64,000 nucleotides of DNA from JASSUD01 sp031963005 (GCA_031963005.1 JASSUL010000006.1:1-64000); one strand, 5' to 3'. Shown: positions 17,670 through 27,727, numbered from the stretch's first letter. Translations and numbers: made by a program. The notes: generated by a model from the letters alone, not told the origin.

Positions 17670-19080
17670 TTTTCTCCATAATTTCTAGCATACGGTCTGG
17701 ATCTACAGCAGGTGCAGGGGTAATGCCTGCTGCGCGAATAGGACCATCCGTTATTTCTGGTTCACCACGGTGTGGCGCGTGACGCATCAAGCGCAATATA
17801 TAGAAAACGCCCGCACCAAAAACGGCAAAGTACACTACCGCAAAGGCTGCTAACGAACTGGCAACGGCGGAGGTAGAGAGTAGTGCTACGCTGTCCGCTG
17901 TTTTCAGTAAACCATAGACGCTCCAAGGCTGTCGACCTACCTCAGTGGTGATCCATCCTGCTAGCACCGCTAAAAACCCCATGGGTCCCATACAGAGCGC
18001 AAAACGATGTAACCACTTTGATTCGTAGAGTTTGTTTCGCAACTTGGCATAAAGTGCCCATAACCCTAGCAATATCATAGCGATGCCAAGACCTACCATG
18101 ATCCGGAAAGACCAGAAAAGGATAGCAACAGGAGGCCAATGAGCGCGATCCACGGTATCAAGGCCTGCGAGCGCAGCATTGGGGCTATGTTTGAGGATGA
18201 TCGAGCCTAATTTAGGGATTTCAATGGCGGCATGGACCTTCGCTGCATCGCTATCGGGTAAGCCGAACAACACCAATGGCGCTCCGTTGGGATGGCTTTT
18301 GAAATGCCCTTCCATCGCCATAACCTTAATGGGTTGATGCTCGAGCGTATTCAACCCATGCGCATCGCCAATAAAAATTTGTATGGGTGCGGCACAGAGA
18401 ATCATCCCCATCGCCATCGCAAACATCTTACGTGCGCCTTTATTGCTGGAATCTCGCAGTAAATGCCACGCACCTACTCCGCCAACGACAAGCCCTGTCG
18501 TCAAATACGCGGCAAGCAGCATGTGCGCGAGACGATAAGGAAACGAAGGGTTGAAAATAATCGCAAACCAATCCTCGGGGATAAATTGACCCACAGCATT
18601 GATCGAATAACCTTGCGGAGTCTGCATCCAACTATTTGCAGAGAGGATCCAAAAGGCGGATATAAAGGTACCGACCGCGACGGCGAGCGTTGCAGAAAAG
18701 TGCAACTTTTTACCGACACGATTGAGCCCAAACAGCATAATGCCTAAGAAACCTGCCTCCAGAAAAAAGGCCGAAAGGACTTCATAAGCCAACAGCGGGC
18801 CGAGCACAGGCCCCGTCTTATCTGAAAACACCGGCCAATTCGTCCCAAACTGGTAAGACATGACCAGTCCTGAGACAACCCCCATCCCAAATGCCACGGC
18901 AAAAATCTTCATCCAATACTTGAAAAGATCCAGATAAAGCTCCCGCCCCGTCTTCAACCACAGTGCTTCAAGCACCGCAAGAAAACTAGCAAGCCCGATC
19001 GAAAAAGCCGGAAAAATAATATGAAAAGACACGGTGAATGCAAACTGCAGCCGCGCCAGAAGAAGAGCGCTGAACTCCAT
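17653..19080 (-). CDS. cydA: Cytochrome bd-type quinol oxidase subunit I (CIO type)
   Basis: Binds the three hemes and oxidises quinol. 475 aa from ATG 19080; a TTG at 19095 would add five residues. Seen: LLARLQFAFTVSFHIIFPAF with the heme b595 His, VAFGMGVVSGLVMSYQFG, GANWP-like GTNWPVFSD, LEAGFLGIMLFG, and the quinol-site region GLNTLEHQPIKVMAMEGHF. The Q-loop looks short, as in cyanide-insensitive CioA. No cydDC gene is near. A bd oxidase suits low-oxygen growth inside host cells (inference). Confidence 0.94.
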   Translation of the reverse strand: MEFSALLLARLQFAFTVSFHIIFPAFSIGLASFLAVLEALWLKTGRELYLDLFKYWMKIFAVAFGMGVVSGLVMSYQFGTNWPVFSDKTGPVLGPLLAYEVLSAFFLEAGFLGIMLFGLNRVGKKLHFSATLAVAVGTFISAFWILSANSWMQTPQGYSINAVGQFIPEDWFAIIFNPSFPYRLAHMLLAAYLTTGLVVGGVGAWHLLRDSSNKGARKMFAMAMGMILCAAPIQIFIGDAHGLNTLEHQPIKVMAMEGHFKSHPNGAPLVLFGLPDSDAAKVHAAIEIPKLGSIILKHSPNAALAGLDTVDRAHWPPVAILFWSFRIMVGLGIAMILLGLWALYAKLRNKLYESKWLHRFALCMGPMGFLAVLAGWITTEVGRQPWSVYGLLKTADSVALLSTSAVASSLAAFAVVYFAVFGAGVFYILRLMRHAPHRGEPEITDGPIRAAGITPAPAVDPDRMLEIMEKNDHGH

Positions 19081-19095
19081 GGGCAGGGTATCCAA

Positions 19096-19819
19096 AGTAG
19101 GGCGTGGAGGGCGGTGGTAAATTGAAACAGCGACAACTAGCCTTTTGGGGGAGTAGACGGTCGAATATCGCTATTCGAAAATGCATTCTCGTCATATCCC
19201 CTAAATGACTGATAGGTAAGATTTTACTAGATAAAGAGCAAGAAATTGGCCCGTTGCGCAATATTTTTTGCAAATCCTCATTGAGATAAATGCTGGACTT
19301 TGTCTTAAATGATTCTTATGCCAGACTTGGAAAGATCCGGGGAACTGGATTGCGCAGAGGGCAGTCGAGTGTATTAGATTAAATAAAATTGAGAGGATAT
19401 ATAGCGATTTTATATATTTTTATTTTTTTGTATTAATTTTTATATAAACTCTAGAGCATATACATAATACTGTTTTTAAACCCTATCTCTCAAATCAACA
19501 TAACCATTAATTTTCCCCTCCTCACAAGTTACTCCAATCTAAAAGCAACCATTGCGAAAAATAAAATACGAGATTTAGAATGGGGAATATCCTCCAATGC
19601 TATTTCCAATATTGAATACATTTTTCCTGGCTATTGCCAGGTTTTTTTCGTAAATCTATACTGTATTTCGCATATTTAAAAAATATAATGAAAAATTATA
19701 TAAATATCTGAAGGCGAAATGGAATATTATTTCGCTGTGTAAGGTGTTAATAAAATAGGAGGTCTTATTTTAAATACAATATTATTTTCTTATTAAAAAA
19801 ATAATATAGGAAATATGCT
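19096..19819. other. AT-rich spacer with an orphan terminator
   Basis: About 700 bp. The cyd promoter should lie near 19100-19320; I found no FNR-type TTGAT-N4-ATCAA site. The part from 19380 is very AT-rich. The only clear element is the terminator at 19626-19648. Confidence 0.5.
19626..19648 (+). terminator. Orphan intrinsic terminator
   Basis: CCTGGC-TATT-GCCAGG followed by seven T, a textbook Rho-independent terminator on the plus strand. No plus-strand gene lies upstream for several kilobases, so it may end a small RNA or act as an attenuator ~170 bp before the gene at 19820. Confidence 0.7.
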
Positions 19820-20293
19820 ATGGGTAAATTAATTAATAGAGTTTTGAATAAGAAGTCTTCTTTTGAAAACACATCGTGGGATTCAAGATTGTTAGGTTCT
19901 TCAGTTGAGAAGATAGATAAAAATAAAAGGTTTGGTCTTATCCAAAAATTAAGATGTGAGAGATCTAATCCTTTGGAATTTATTTTTGATGATGAAGACC
20001 AAAAAAAATGTCATTCTCTTATAGTTGGGCAGCATAGTGAAATAAACTATTTTGGTAAAGTCAAAAATAGTTTAAAAGATTTTTCGAGTAAAAAAATAAA
20101 AAATCTTGAAAGAAAATTTGAAAAACTCACTTCTAAAATCTTGCGGCATGCTAAAGATAATTTTGATCAAGAAATAACAGAACCTAGAAAGCAGACTGAA
20201 TCTTATTCTCATACATATGTTAGTGGGAAATTTATAAAAGAAGATTCTCCTGAAAAAGAAGATTCATGGTCTGTGAAAGATCATGTATGGTAA
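19820..20293 (+). CDS. Orphan Lys-rich small protein
   Basis: 157 aa, unrecognised. Highly charged (Lys, Asp, Glu), with a likely helical centre (residues 72-118, VKNSLKDFSSKKIKNLERKFEKL) and a Glu/Ser-rich tail. AGGAAA lies 8 bases before the ATG, a good ribosome site. No signal peptide or membrane segment. AT-rich composition sets it apart from cyd and trhO. A candidate secreted substrate by context only. Confidence 0.55.
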   Translation: MGKLINRVLNKKSSFENTSWDSRLLGSSVEKIDKNKRFGLIQKLRCERSNPLEFIFDDEDQKKCHSLIVGQHSEINYFGKVKNSLKDFSSKKIKNLERKFEKLTSKILRHAKDNFDQEITEPRKQTESYSHTYVSGKFIKEDSPEKEDSWSVKDHVW

Positions 20294-20319
20294 TTATCAA
20301 TACATATTGATATGACTGG

Positions 20320-20580
20320 TAATTTTTTTAATACATGCAGAAAGGTTGCAGGGTAAAGTGCGGCGGCAGTAGGCATCAGGTGGCTTGCTAGGGTATTGCA
20401 AGCTGCCTGATGCGCTTCGCATATCTGTAATGCTTTATATATCCCAGGTCTACGAAACGCGTTGGCAGCGCTCAGGAGGGTCACGATATCGTCAGCTTCT
20501 AGGCCTGAGTTAATAGCGGGATTCATGAGCAAGCCCTGGCACAAACTATCGATTGCCACTCTGGTTGAGGAGACAGGGTA
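20320..20580 (-). pseudogene. Possible relic of tRNA nucleotidyltransferase (cca)
   Basis: The minus-strand frame reads DSLCQGL, then EADDIVTLLSAANAFRRPGIYKALQICEAHQAA. This pattern resembles the C-terminal region of proteobacterial CCA-adding enzymes (LLxxxDAxRRPxRFxxxLxACEAD). Nothing of the catalytic head domain is present and upstream codons are degenerate. The call is tentative; the stretch overlaps the end of the Lys-rich gene only marginally. Confidence 0.35.
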
Positions 20581-20691
20581 TGATGATGCTTCTCATTTTA
20601 GGATAGGGCTTATCTTCCTCATCTCATTTCATCGCTTCATGCTGGCAATGACTCTATATAGCTGTATGCCAGCGCTTATCTATTACCTGTT

Positions 20692-21459
20692 ATGCATATC
20701 ATCAATCTTGCTGCTTATCATTTCGTTGCCATCCATTCACCTGAGCAATGGCGTGATCCTATTCGTTCGCGCTGTGATGAGCTTGGTCTGCGCGGTACTA
20801 TTTTGCTTGCGCCGGAAGGGATTAATTTATTTGTTGCGGGCGCGCGTGCTGCGGTGGATACTTTTATGGATTGGCTGCGTGAAGATCCCTTTTTTGAGGG
20901 GCAGCTGGCAGATCTGCAATGCAAAGAAAGTGTTTCTGATGAACAGCCGTTTCGCCGGATGTTGGTGAAAGTAAAAAAAGAAATCATCACGATGCTGAAC
21001 TCTGCAATCGAACCTGGTCAGGGTCGTGCCCCCGTAGTCGATGCACAGACCCTTAAAAAATGGCTGGATTGCGGGCAGGATGATGATGGGCGTCCGGTTG
21101 TCATGCTGGATACGCGTAATGGGTTTGAGGTGGATGTGGGGACTTTCACCGGTGCATTAGATTACCGGCTGACCAAGTTCAGTGAATTTCCTGCTGTGAT
21201 GGATGCGCATCGTGAGGATTTTACCGATAAAACCGTGGTGTCTTTCTGTACGGGGGGCATTCGCTGTGAGAAAGCGGCTTTGTATATGCAAAATATCGGT
21301 ATCGAGAAGGTCTATCAGCTGGATGGCGGCATTCTCAAATACTTTGAAGAAGTCGGTAGCGCACATTATGAGGGCGACTGTTTTGTGTTTGATCATCGTA
21401 CGGCATTAAATCCGGAACTCAAGCCTAGCAATACTGAGCGGTGCGGTACTCACGCCTAA
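20692..21459 (+). CDS. trhO: tRNA uridine-34 hydroxylase (rhodanese-like)
   Basis: 255 aa. Forms 5-hydroxyuridine at the wobble base of certain tRNAs in an O2-dependent reaction. N-terminal domain with RGTILLAPEGINLFVAG near residue 35 and KVKKEIITM near 93; rhodanese domain with LDTRNGFEVDVGTFTGA (~138) and the active-site loop VVSFCTGGIRCEKAALYM (~183), holding the catalytic Cys. Normal length. Stands alone, followed by a family-A repeat. Confidence 0.92.
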   Translation: MHIINLAAYHFVAIHSPEQWRDPIRSRCDELGLRGTILLAPEGINLFVAGARAAVDTFMDWLREDPFFEGQLADLQCKESVSDEQPFRRMLVKVKKEIITMLNSAIEPGQGRAPVVDAQTLKKWLDCGQDDDGRPVVMLDTRNGFEVDVGTFTGALDYRLTKFSEFPAVMDAHREDFTDKTVVSFCTGGIRCEKAALYMQNIGIEKVYQLDGGILKYFEEVGSAHYEGDCFVFDHRTALNPELKPSNTERCGTHA

Positions 21460-21581
21460 ATTCGCCGTTCTGTCAAAAACACACTGGAAGTAATCGCTCG
21501 AGCCCAGACGCGGGCAAGGGCGAGTCTAGTTGGGCAAGGTATTTCACACCATTGCGCGCAATTTCACTGTATTTCATACAC

Positions 21582-21802
21582 TAGACTTCTTTCGAAACCG
21601 AGTAGACAGTATGGTCGGTTGGTGGTGACGAATTGAATCAAATACGGAACCCCGACTGCGTACTGCTGATTTTTGCTTTTAGATAATTGTAAGCAGATCA
21701 TCAAGGACGCCATGGTGTGGTGGGCATGTTGGGGTTCCTTCGTCACCACCAACCTACCATTTGATGGCATGACGCCGATACAGGGTTTCTAAAGAAGTCT
21801 AA
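21582..21802. repeat. Family-A palindromic element, near complete
   Basis: Begins TAGACTTCTTTCGAAACC and ends in the reverse complement (GGGTTTCTAAAGAAGTCTAA). Inside each end is a GGTTGGTGGTGACGAA arm, paired with TTCGTCACCACCAACCTACC at the other end. No coding capacity, ~221 bp. It separates trhO from macB. Confidence 0.8.
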
Positions 21803-21823
21803 TGCTTTAGCTACATGCTCGAT

Positions 21824-23803
21824 TTAATCCTGTGTCAAAGCCTGTGCCGGATTTAATCGAGATGCGTTATAGGCGGGTATGAAACCAAATACAACGCCAA
21901 TCAATGCGCAGGATAAACAAGCGAGCGCCATGGTGGTCGTAGAGAGCGCCATTTTCCATTGGGGAATCCAAAGCGGTAGGGTATAGCGTAGGCCTATCGA
22001 GAATAAGATACCTAGGACGCCGCCTATTAAACAGACCATAACCGCTTCCACTAAAAACTGTCGCAAAATATCGTTGCGTCGTGCGCCAACGGCCATGCGA
22101 ATACCGATTTCACGGGTGCGTTCGCTGACTGAGACCAGCATAATATTCATTACGCCAATGCCTCCGACGATTAAAGAAATCGCAGCGATGCAGGATAAAA
22201 GCAGTGTGAGAGAGCGATTGATGCTTTCCGCGGTTTTGAGGATGGTGTCGAGGTTATAAGTAAAGAAATCCTGCGTGCCGTGGCGTTTTTTGAGGAGGGC
22301 GGTGATATTGCGCTCGGCGGTTTCGCTAGGATATCCCTCATGTAAACGCACGGTGATGCTGTCAAAGTGGTATTGCCTAAAGAGTTTGGCGCTAGCAGTG
22401 GTGTAGGGCATCCAGATGTTGAGATCGCCGTCGCCTGCACTCGATAACTCCTTCTTTTTCGACGTCGTTACGCCTATAACGCGGTTAGGTAAATTATCAA
22501 TTAAAAGAATATGCCCTATGGGGTCGCGTGTTTCACCAAAAAATCTACGTCGCGTATTCGCATCGATAACGATAGTCTGGGCTTGTTGTCGTACCTCGTT
22601 GCTTGCAAAAGCACTGCCTTTTTCTATGGAGATCCCCCGCACTTGAAAGTAACTTTCCCCTACGCCATGAATGCTTGCCATCGCATCGAGATTGCGATAA
22701 CGCACGAGTTGAGAGCGGCGAATATTCGGTGTAATGCTATCAATATAAGGCTGCGCGCGCAGTGCAGTGATATCCTCTTCGCGTAAGGTATGAATGCGTT
22801 TGGCTTGTCGATCTCCCCAGGTGCGCCCTCGAAAGATATGGATCGTATTGGGACCCAGATTACGCACCTCTTTTAATACAGAGGACTTCGCACCCGCACT
22901 AATGGCTGTGCTTGATACTACAGAGGCTATTCCAATCATGATGCCCAGTAGCGTTAACAGGGTGCGTAAACGGTGCGAGTACAGAGAAACCCAGGCCATT
23001 TTGCAGGTTTGTATAAGGCGCCGCCCATCAAAAAACGGAAGCTCGTCGCTTGAGGCATGACGGGATATATCGGATTTGGTGATTGCCAAGGGAGGTGTTG
23101 GAGCTTGGGCTTCATCGCGCACGATAGTGCCATCGCGTATTTCAATAACACGCGGCGCTTCGGCTGCGATGCGCTCATTATGGGTCACTAAAATGATCGT
23201 ATGCCCCAGCGCATGCAACTCATGCAAAATATGCATCACGGCTTGCCCACTTTGGCTGTCGAGCGCGCCGGTGGGCTCATCGGCGAGAATGACTTCTCCC
23301 CCATTGATCAATGCACGCGCAATGCTAACGCGCTGCTGCTGCCCGCCAGAGAGTTGGTTTGGTTGGTGTTGTGCATATGCCGCTAAACCTAGGCGCTGCA
23401 GCAGTGTCTGCACGCGAGTTGAGCGCTCAGTGCTTCCTATGCCTGCATATACTGCGGGCATTTCGACATTTTCTTGCACCGATAAATACGGCAATAAATG
23501 GTAGCGCTGAAAAATAAACCCAAAGCGCTCGCGTCGTAAATGCGCCAGTGCATCTACTTCTAAATCAGCGACATTGACCGCGTTAATGCGATATTCACCC
23601 TGCGTTGGGGAATCTAAACAGCCCAATATATGCATTAAAGTTGATTTACCAGAGCCTGAAGCGCCAATAATCGCAATCATTTCTCCCGCATAGACCTTCA
23701 AATTAATGCGTTTTAATACCGCTACTTCTTGGTCTTTTGTCGAAAAGCAGTGCGTTACATTAATAAGCTCTAGCAAAGGGGTGTGCGCTTTATGCTTTTT
23801 CAT
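21824..23803 (-). CDS. macB: MacB-type ABC transporter (ATPase + permease)
   Basis: About 660 aa. The ATPase domain has Walker A GASGSGKST (~residue 45), signature LSGGQQQR and Walker B VILADEPTGALD. After ~265 residues come one membrane helix, a large periplasmic domain and three more helices ending in YNASRLNPAQALTQ, the MacB layout. It drives a MacA-outer-membrane factor conduit that expels macrolides, lipopeptides or peptides. I choose ATG 23803, which overlaps the macA end by 14 bp, over an in-frame start at 23827. Could equally export a secondary metabolite. Confidence 0.93.
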   Translation of the reverse strand: MKKHKAHTPLLELINVTHCFSTKDQEVAVLKRINLKVYAGEMIAIIGASGSGKSTLMHILGCLDSPTQGEYRINAVNVADLEVDALAHLRRERFGFIFQRYHLLPYLSVQENVEMPAVYAGIGSTERSTRVQTLLQRLGLAAYAQHQPNQLSGGQQQRVSIARALINGGEVILADEPTGALDSQSGQAVMHILHELHALGHTIILVTHNERIAAEAPRVIEIRDGTIVRDEAQAPTPPLAITKSDISRHASSDELPFFDGRRLIQTCKMAWVSLYSHRLRTLLTLLGIMIGIASVVSSTAISAGAKSSVLKEVRNLGPNTIHIFRGRTWGDRQAKRIHTLREEDITALRAQPYIDSITPNIRRSQLVRYRNLDAMASIHGVGESYFQVRGISIEKGSAFASNEVRQQAQTIVIDANTRRRFFGETRDPIGHILLIDNLPNRVIGVTTSKKKELSSAGDGDLNIWMPYTTASAKLFRQYHFDSITVRLHEGYPSETAERNITALLKKRHGTQDFFTYNLDTILKTAESINRSLTLLLSCIAAISLIVGGIGVMNIMLVSVSERTREIGIRMAVGARRNDILRQFLVEAVMVCLIGGVLGILFSIGLRYTLPLWIPQWKMALSTTTMALACLSCALIGVVFGFIPAYNASRLNPAQALTQD

Positions 23804-24959
23804 GGCTCTCAGAGAAGGAAGATCCATCTGTAATAACGTGCTCGCCTTCTTTAAGCCCGCTTAATACATGGGCTTTAATAGTATCGTGCATCGCGATGCG
23901 CACTTTGCGCGTTTCCACACGATGATTAGGCAAGACCACCTGCACGGCATAATAGCCATTGGGATCTTGCATCCCTAATGCCGTCACTGGAATTGTTAGA
24001 ACCGCTTTGGCGCTACTTTGCACAATATGCGTTTCTGCCGTCATTCCAATGCGGAGTTGGCGATGGGGGTTAGGGATATCAAATAAAGCGTTATAAAACA
24101 CCGGGGTATTATTGTGCGCGCTGTTTTCTTTGCCATTGGTATCTAAAAAGTCTTGCGGCGCAGATTCAATAGCCTGTAATTTCCCATAAAATCGTTTATC
24201 GGCTTCACCAAGAATCGTGAAATACGCCGTTTGACCTGCTTGAATGCGAATCACATCGGCTTCAGGGACTTGGACTTTGACCGTCATGGTTTCTAGGTTA
24301 GCCAGTTTTAAAATGACCGGAGCCTGCTGTTGAGCAATCACTGTTTGCCCTTCTTGCGTCACGATGGCAACGACTTCTCCGGCCATGGGCGCGATAATAC
24401 GGGTGTAGTCTAATTCGGTTTTTGCAATATCCACATCAGCTTGGGCTTTTTTGCTGCGCGCATTTAAAGAATCTAGATGGGCTTTTAAGGCTAGCCAATT
24501 GGATTGCGCCTCTTCAAAATGCTGTAAAGAAGTGGATTTTTGCTGTAGTAGGCGCTTTTGACGTTGATAGTGCGCGCTTGCATAGCGCAATTGGGCGTTC
24601 TTTTCTTTTTTTTCTGCGACTAAGATTTCTTTTTCAATTTGTGCGGAACGGAGTTTATTTTTTAATTGAATAGGATCAATTTCCGCTAATAATTGCCCTT
24701 TTTGGACCGTATCGCCGAGCTCTACATTGAGGGATTTTAATTGCCCAGAAGCGCGTGAGCCCACATCCACTTGTTTATAAGCTTGCAAAACCCCCATTGC
24801 TAAAACACTATTTTCGATATCTGCGCGTGTGACGATGGCAGTGGAATAACGATGAGGTTTATGAATAGCTCTATAGTGTCGAATCAAAAATACAACGACT
24901 AAAAAAGCGATAAAAATACCTATGGCTACGCCTATCTGTCGAAGTTTATTTTTTTGCAT
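23790..24959 (-). CDS. macA: MacA-type periplasmic adaptor
   Basis: 389 aa from ATG 24959; a TTG at 24989 would add ten residues. One N-terminal membrane helix (IGVAIGIFIAFLVVVFLI), then lipoyl half-domains around a helical hairpin (residues ~90-180) and beta-barrel domains. Landmarks: VGSRASGQLKSLNVELGDTV and TRIIAPMAGEVVAI. It bridges MacB and the outer-membrane factor. macB overlaps its 3' end. Confidence 0.92.
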   Translation of the reverse strand: MQKNKLRQIGVAIGIFIAFLVVVFLIRHYRAIHKPHRYSTAIVTRADIENSVLAMGVLQAYKQVDVGSRASGQLKSLNVELGDTVQKGQLLAEIDPIQLKNKLRSAQIEKEILVAEKKEKNAQLRYASAHYQRQKRLLQQKSTSLQHFEEAQSNWLALKAHLDSLNARSKKAQADVDIAKTELDYTRIIAPMAGEVVAIVTQEGQTVIAQQQAPVILKLANLETMTVKVQVPEADVIRIQAGQTAYFTILGEADKRFYGKLQAIESAPQDFLDTNGKENSAHNNTPVFYNALFDIPNPHRQLRIGMTAETHIVQSSAKAVLTIPVTALGMQDPNGYYAVQVVLPNHRVETRKVRIAMHDTIKAHVLSGLKEGEHVITDGSSFSESHEKA

Positions 24960-25049
24960 GATTGCGGTTATAAAATGGTGAAAGTGCAAGCGTGCTAATG
25001 ATTATAAAAATAAAAACTATGGGTCTGAAGTGTACTTATAAAAATGAGG

Positions 25050-25068
25050 GATAACATATTTTGTTATC
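25050..25068. promoter_or_regulatory. Perfect palindrome between outer-membrane factor and macA
   Basis: GATAACA-TATTT-TGTTATC, 7-bp arms with a 5-base spacer, about 90 bp upstream of macA. Could bind a regulator. It has no T run, so it is not a standard terminator. Confidence 0.35.
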
Positions 25069-25150
25069 AATAATCGGCGGTATTAAGGTTTATGCCTTAT
25101 TTTAATAAGAAACTATAAAACTTGATTTCTATCAATACTAAACAGAGGCT

Positions 25151-26596
25151 CTAAGAGGCACTCCATCCTCCCCCCAGTGCTTTAATCAAAGCAACCGTAG
25201 CAATCATTTTGCGATGTGCAATATCTATTGCCCCTTTTTGTGCCGATAAAACGGTAGTTTGCGCAGTAACGACGTCCAAATAATGGGTTGTACCCGCTTC
25301 ATATTGGTGGTTGATGATTGTGAGGGCTTGTTGTGCATGTTCTACGATCTGCTGCTGAACCATAGTCTCAGATTCTAGTAGTCGCAACGTGGCAAGCTGA
25401 TCTTCTACTTCTTGAAATGCCAATAATACCGTCTGTCGATATTGTGCGACGCTTTGATCATACGTAGTACGAGCCGCTTCGGTTTGCGCACGTCGTAGGC
25501 CTGCATCGAATAGCGTCGCAGCCAATTGCGGCCCCAGTGCCCATATACGCGCTGGTGCCGTAAACCACTGCGAAAAGTGGGTGCTTTGAAAGCCACTCGA
25601 TGCCGATAAGTTCAGCGAAGGAAAAAATCCGGCCAGCGCAACCCCAATTTGCGCATTTGCTGCCGCTACATCGCGTTCTGCTGCAGCAATATCAGGCCGT
25701 CGTTCAAGCAGGGTAGAGGGAATCGATAAGGGAATAGGAATCCGTTTGGCATGCAGCGGTGCAACTGGAATAGAGAAAGTGGATGCAGGCTCACCGACTA
25801 GCGTTGCAATGGCATGCTCGTATTGCGCACGCGCAATACGATTATCGAGCACTGCTGCGCGCACTAATTCGCATTGTGTTTGTGCCTGGAGCATATCTAC
25901 ACGCGCTATAGCGCCTTCTCGATAACGGTTTTGTGTCCATGTAAGGGATTTTTGATATGCCGTGCTAGTTGCATTGAGCAATTCCTGCTGGGCATCCAGT
26001 GCGCGAAGTTCAAAATAATATTGCGCTAGTGTTGCCTGCGCAGAGAGTTGCGCGTTCGCAAGCTCTGCAGCGGCTCTTTGCATACCGGCATGCTGAACAC
26101 GCACTTGATTGCGTACTCGATTCCATATATCGGCTTCCCACGACGCATCTAGAGTAAGGCTATAGGAATGGTGAGCCGGATCTATGCCGCGACCAGCACG
26201 ATGCTCCATGCTACTGGCCAGACTCACCGTCGGTAAATAACGCGCCTGCGCCTGCGTGACTAATGCACGCGCTCCGCGATACGCAGCCTCATAGCGCATC
26301 ACCATTTGGTTAGAGAGCGCAACGCGCGTAATGAGTGCATGTAATTGCGGATCATCAAAACAGGCCCACCAGGGACCACGCAAGGAATCATCATTAGGTT
26401 GCGCAACCTTCCAACCTGCAGCCGCTTCTTTAAACTGCGCTGGAATAGCCGTCACCGGACGCACATAATCCGGCCCGAGCGCACAACTACTGAGCAAAAA
26501 CGTGATGGAGGCTAACGCTAAAAAACACCATGCAGTAGCAAGGTGGCGCAAAATAAAAGAGAGGGCACAAAGCGGGAATGTGCGAGCGCTCAGCAT
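25151..26596 (-). CDS. NodT-family outer-membrane efflux lipoprotein
   Basis: 481 aa TolC-like channel. Lipoprotein signal with lipobox LSSC (~residue 36) followed by ALGPDYVRP, the NodT hallmark. Two outer-membrane-factor repeats follow, with LERRPDIAAAERDVAAANAQIGVA near residue 298 and QVEDQLATLRLLE-like helices. It is 160 bp upstream of macA on the same strand, so the three genes form a complete inner-to-outer-membrane pump, with the channel gene first rather than last. Confidence 0.93.
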   Translation of the reverse strand: MLSARTFPLCALSFILRHLATAWCFLALASITFLLSSCALGPDYVRPVTAIPAQFKEAAAGWKVAQPNDDSLRGPWWACFDDPQLHALITRVALSNQMVMRYEAAYRGARALVTQAQARYLPTVSLASSMEHRAGRGIDPAHHSYSLTLDASWEADIWNRVRNQVRVQHAGMQRAAAELANAQLSAQATLAQYYFELRALDAQQELLNATSTAYQKSLTWTQNRYREGAIARVDMLQAQTQCELVRAAVLDNRIARAQYEHAIATLVGEPASTFSIPVAPLHAKRIPIPLSIPSTLLERRPDIAAAERDVAAANAQIGVALAGFFPSLNLSASSGFQSTHFSQWFTAPARIWALGPQLAATLFDAGLRRAQTEAARTTYDQSVAQYRQTVLLAFQEVEDQLATLRLLESETMVQQQIVEHAQQALTIINHQYEAGTTHYLDVVTAQTTVLSAQKGAIDIAHRKMIATVALIKALGGGWSAS

Positions 26597-26723
26597 TAGG
26601 TCAATCCTAAAAATATATTCGCGTGCAACGGTCTTTCATCAAAGACCATACTCTTACTTTTCTCTATGTACAACCGTAATACTAATAATGCCAAGCGCAT
26701 GCACTCGGCGCTTGCTTATGTTG

Positions 26724-27620
26724 CTAGCTTTTTACACTCGCTGACTTGCGCGCCATTTCGACAAAAGCGTGTAAATAATCAATTTCCCTATCTGCTTCGC
26801 GCGCGCCTAGGAAAATTTCTTTAGCAATGCCTTCCTTTCCTAAGCGAACAGCCGTAATCCCCATTCTGCTGCTATATTCATTTGCGAGCCAGCGTGGCAT
26901 GGGGGCTACGCCGCGTTGGTTTGCGACCATTTGTAGCATGATGTCGGTGGTTTCGATGGTTTTGTGGCGTTTGGGGAGGATGCCGGCTGGGGTGAGGAAT
27001 TGGCGGTAGATATCTAGACGATCAATCGCAACGGGATAGGTGATGAGGACCTCGTTAGCTAATTGTTCCGCTTGAATATAAGGGGCTGTGGCTAGCGGGT
27101 GTTGACGACTTACGACTAATACCTGCTCATAATCAAATACGGGTTCAAAGCAGAGGCCAGGTTGATGTACCGGATCTGGAGTGACTAGCAAGTCGATTTC
27201 GTAGTCCAGCAGCGCTCCGATGCCGCCAAACTGGAATTTTTGTTTAACGTCTACATCGACATCCGTCCACTGTGTGAGGTAGGGTGAGACAATTTTCAGT
27301 AGCCACTGATAGCAAGGATGGCATTCCATTCCGATACGCAGTGTGCCGCGTTCGCCTTGTGCATATTGGCGTAGGTGTTCCTCTGCATAAGTCAGTTGTG
27401 GCAGAACGCGGTTCGCAACACTCAGGAGGTATTGGCCTGCTTGGGTAAGCCGTAGGCTGCGGCCTTCACGGAGCCAGATCAGTGTACCCAATTGTTGCTC
27501 TAGTTTTTTGATCGTATGGCTTAATGCGGACTGTGTGAGGCATAGCGCACTAGCTGCTGCGGTGAGTGAGCCGCGTTGATCGACTTCTTTGACGATGGCT
27601 AAGTGAGTTTTTTCCAGCAT
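26724..27620 (-). CDS. metR: LysR-type regulator of methionine synthesis
   Basis: 298 aa. N-terminal winged helix-turn-helix (GSLTAAASALCLTQSALSHTIKKLE, residues 17-41) and an effector domain with the MetR-typical GTLRIGMECHPCYQWL. Divergent from metE with 107 bp between, the usual arrangement in which MetR plus homocysteine activates metE. Confidence 0.9.
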   Translation of the reverse strand: MLEKTHLAIVKEVDQRGSLTAAASALCLTQSALSHTIKKLEQQLGTLIWLREGRSLRLTQAGQYLLSVANRVLPQLTYAEEHLRQYAQGERGTLRIGMECHPCYQWLLKIVSPYLTQWTDVDVDVKQKFQFGGIGALLDYEIDLLVTPDPVHQPGLCFEPVFDYEQVLVVSRQHPLATAPYIQAEQLANEVLITYPVAIDRLDIYRQFLTPAGILPKRHKTIETTDIMLQMVANQRGVAPMPRWLANEYSSRMGITAVRLGKEGIAKEIFLGAREADREIDYLHAFVEMARKSASVKS

Positions 27621-27650
27621 ACGTATTTATGAATAAAAATAATGGATTAT

Positions 27651-27663
27651 TGAAATAAAGTCA
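27651..27663. promoter_or_regulatory. Candidate MetR box
   Basis: TGAA-ATAAA-GTCA differs at one base from the MetR site TGAA-N5-TTCA and lies midway between metR and metE, 65 bp before the metE start. Confidence 0.4.
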
Positions 27664-27727
27664 TTTTACTTCATCGATGATCCGGCCTACCATGCTTCGG
27701 TTCTCTATTTAAAGTACAAGGTAAAGC

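Noticed and set aside
19100..19320. FNR/ANR box upstream of cydA
   Set aside because: No TTGAT-N4-ATCAA or close variant found.
27621..27727. Cobalamin riboswitch before metE
   Set aside because: The 107-bp gap is too short and has no B12-box-like sequence; MetR control is the simpler reading.
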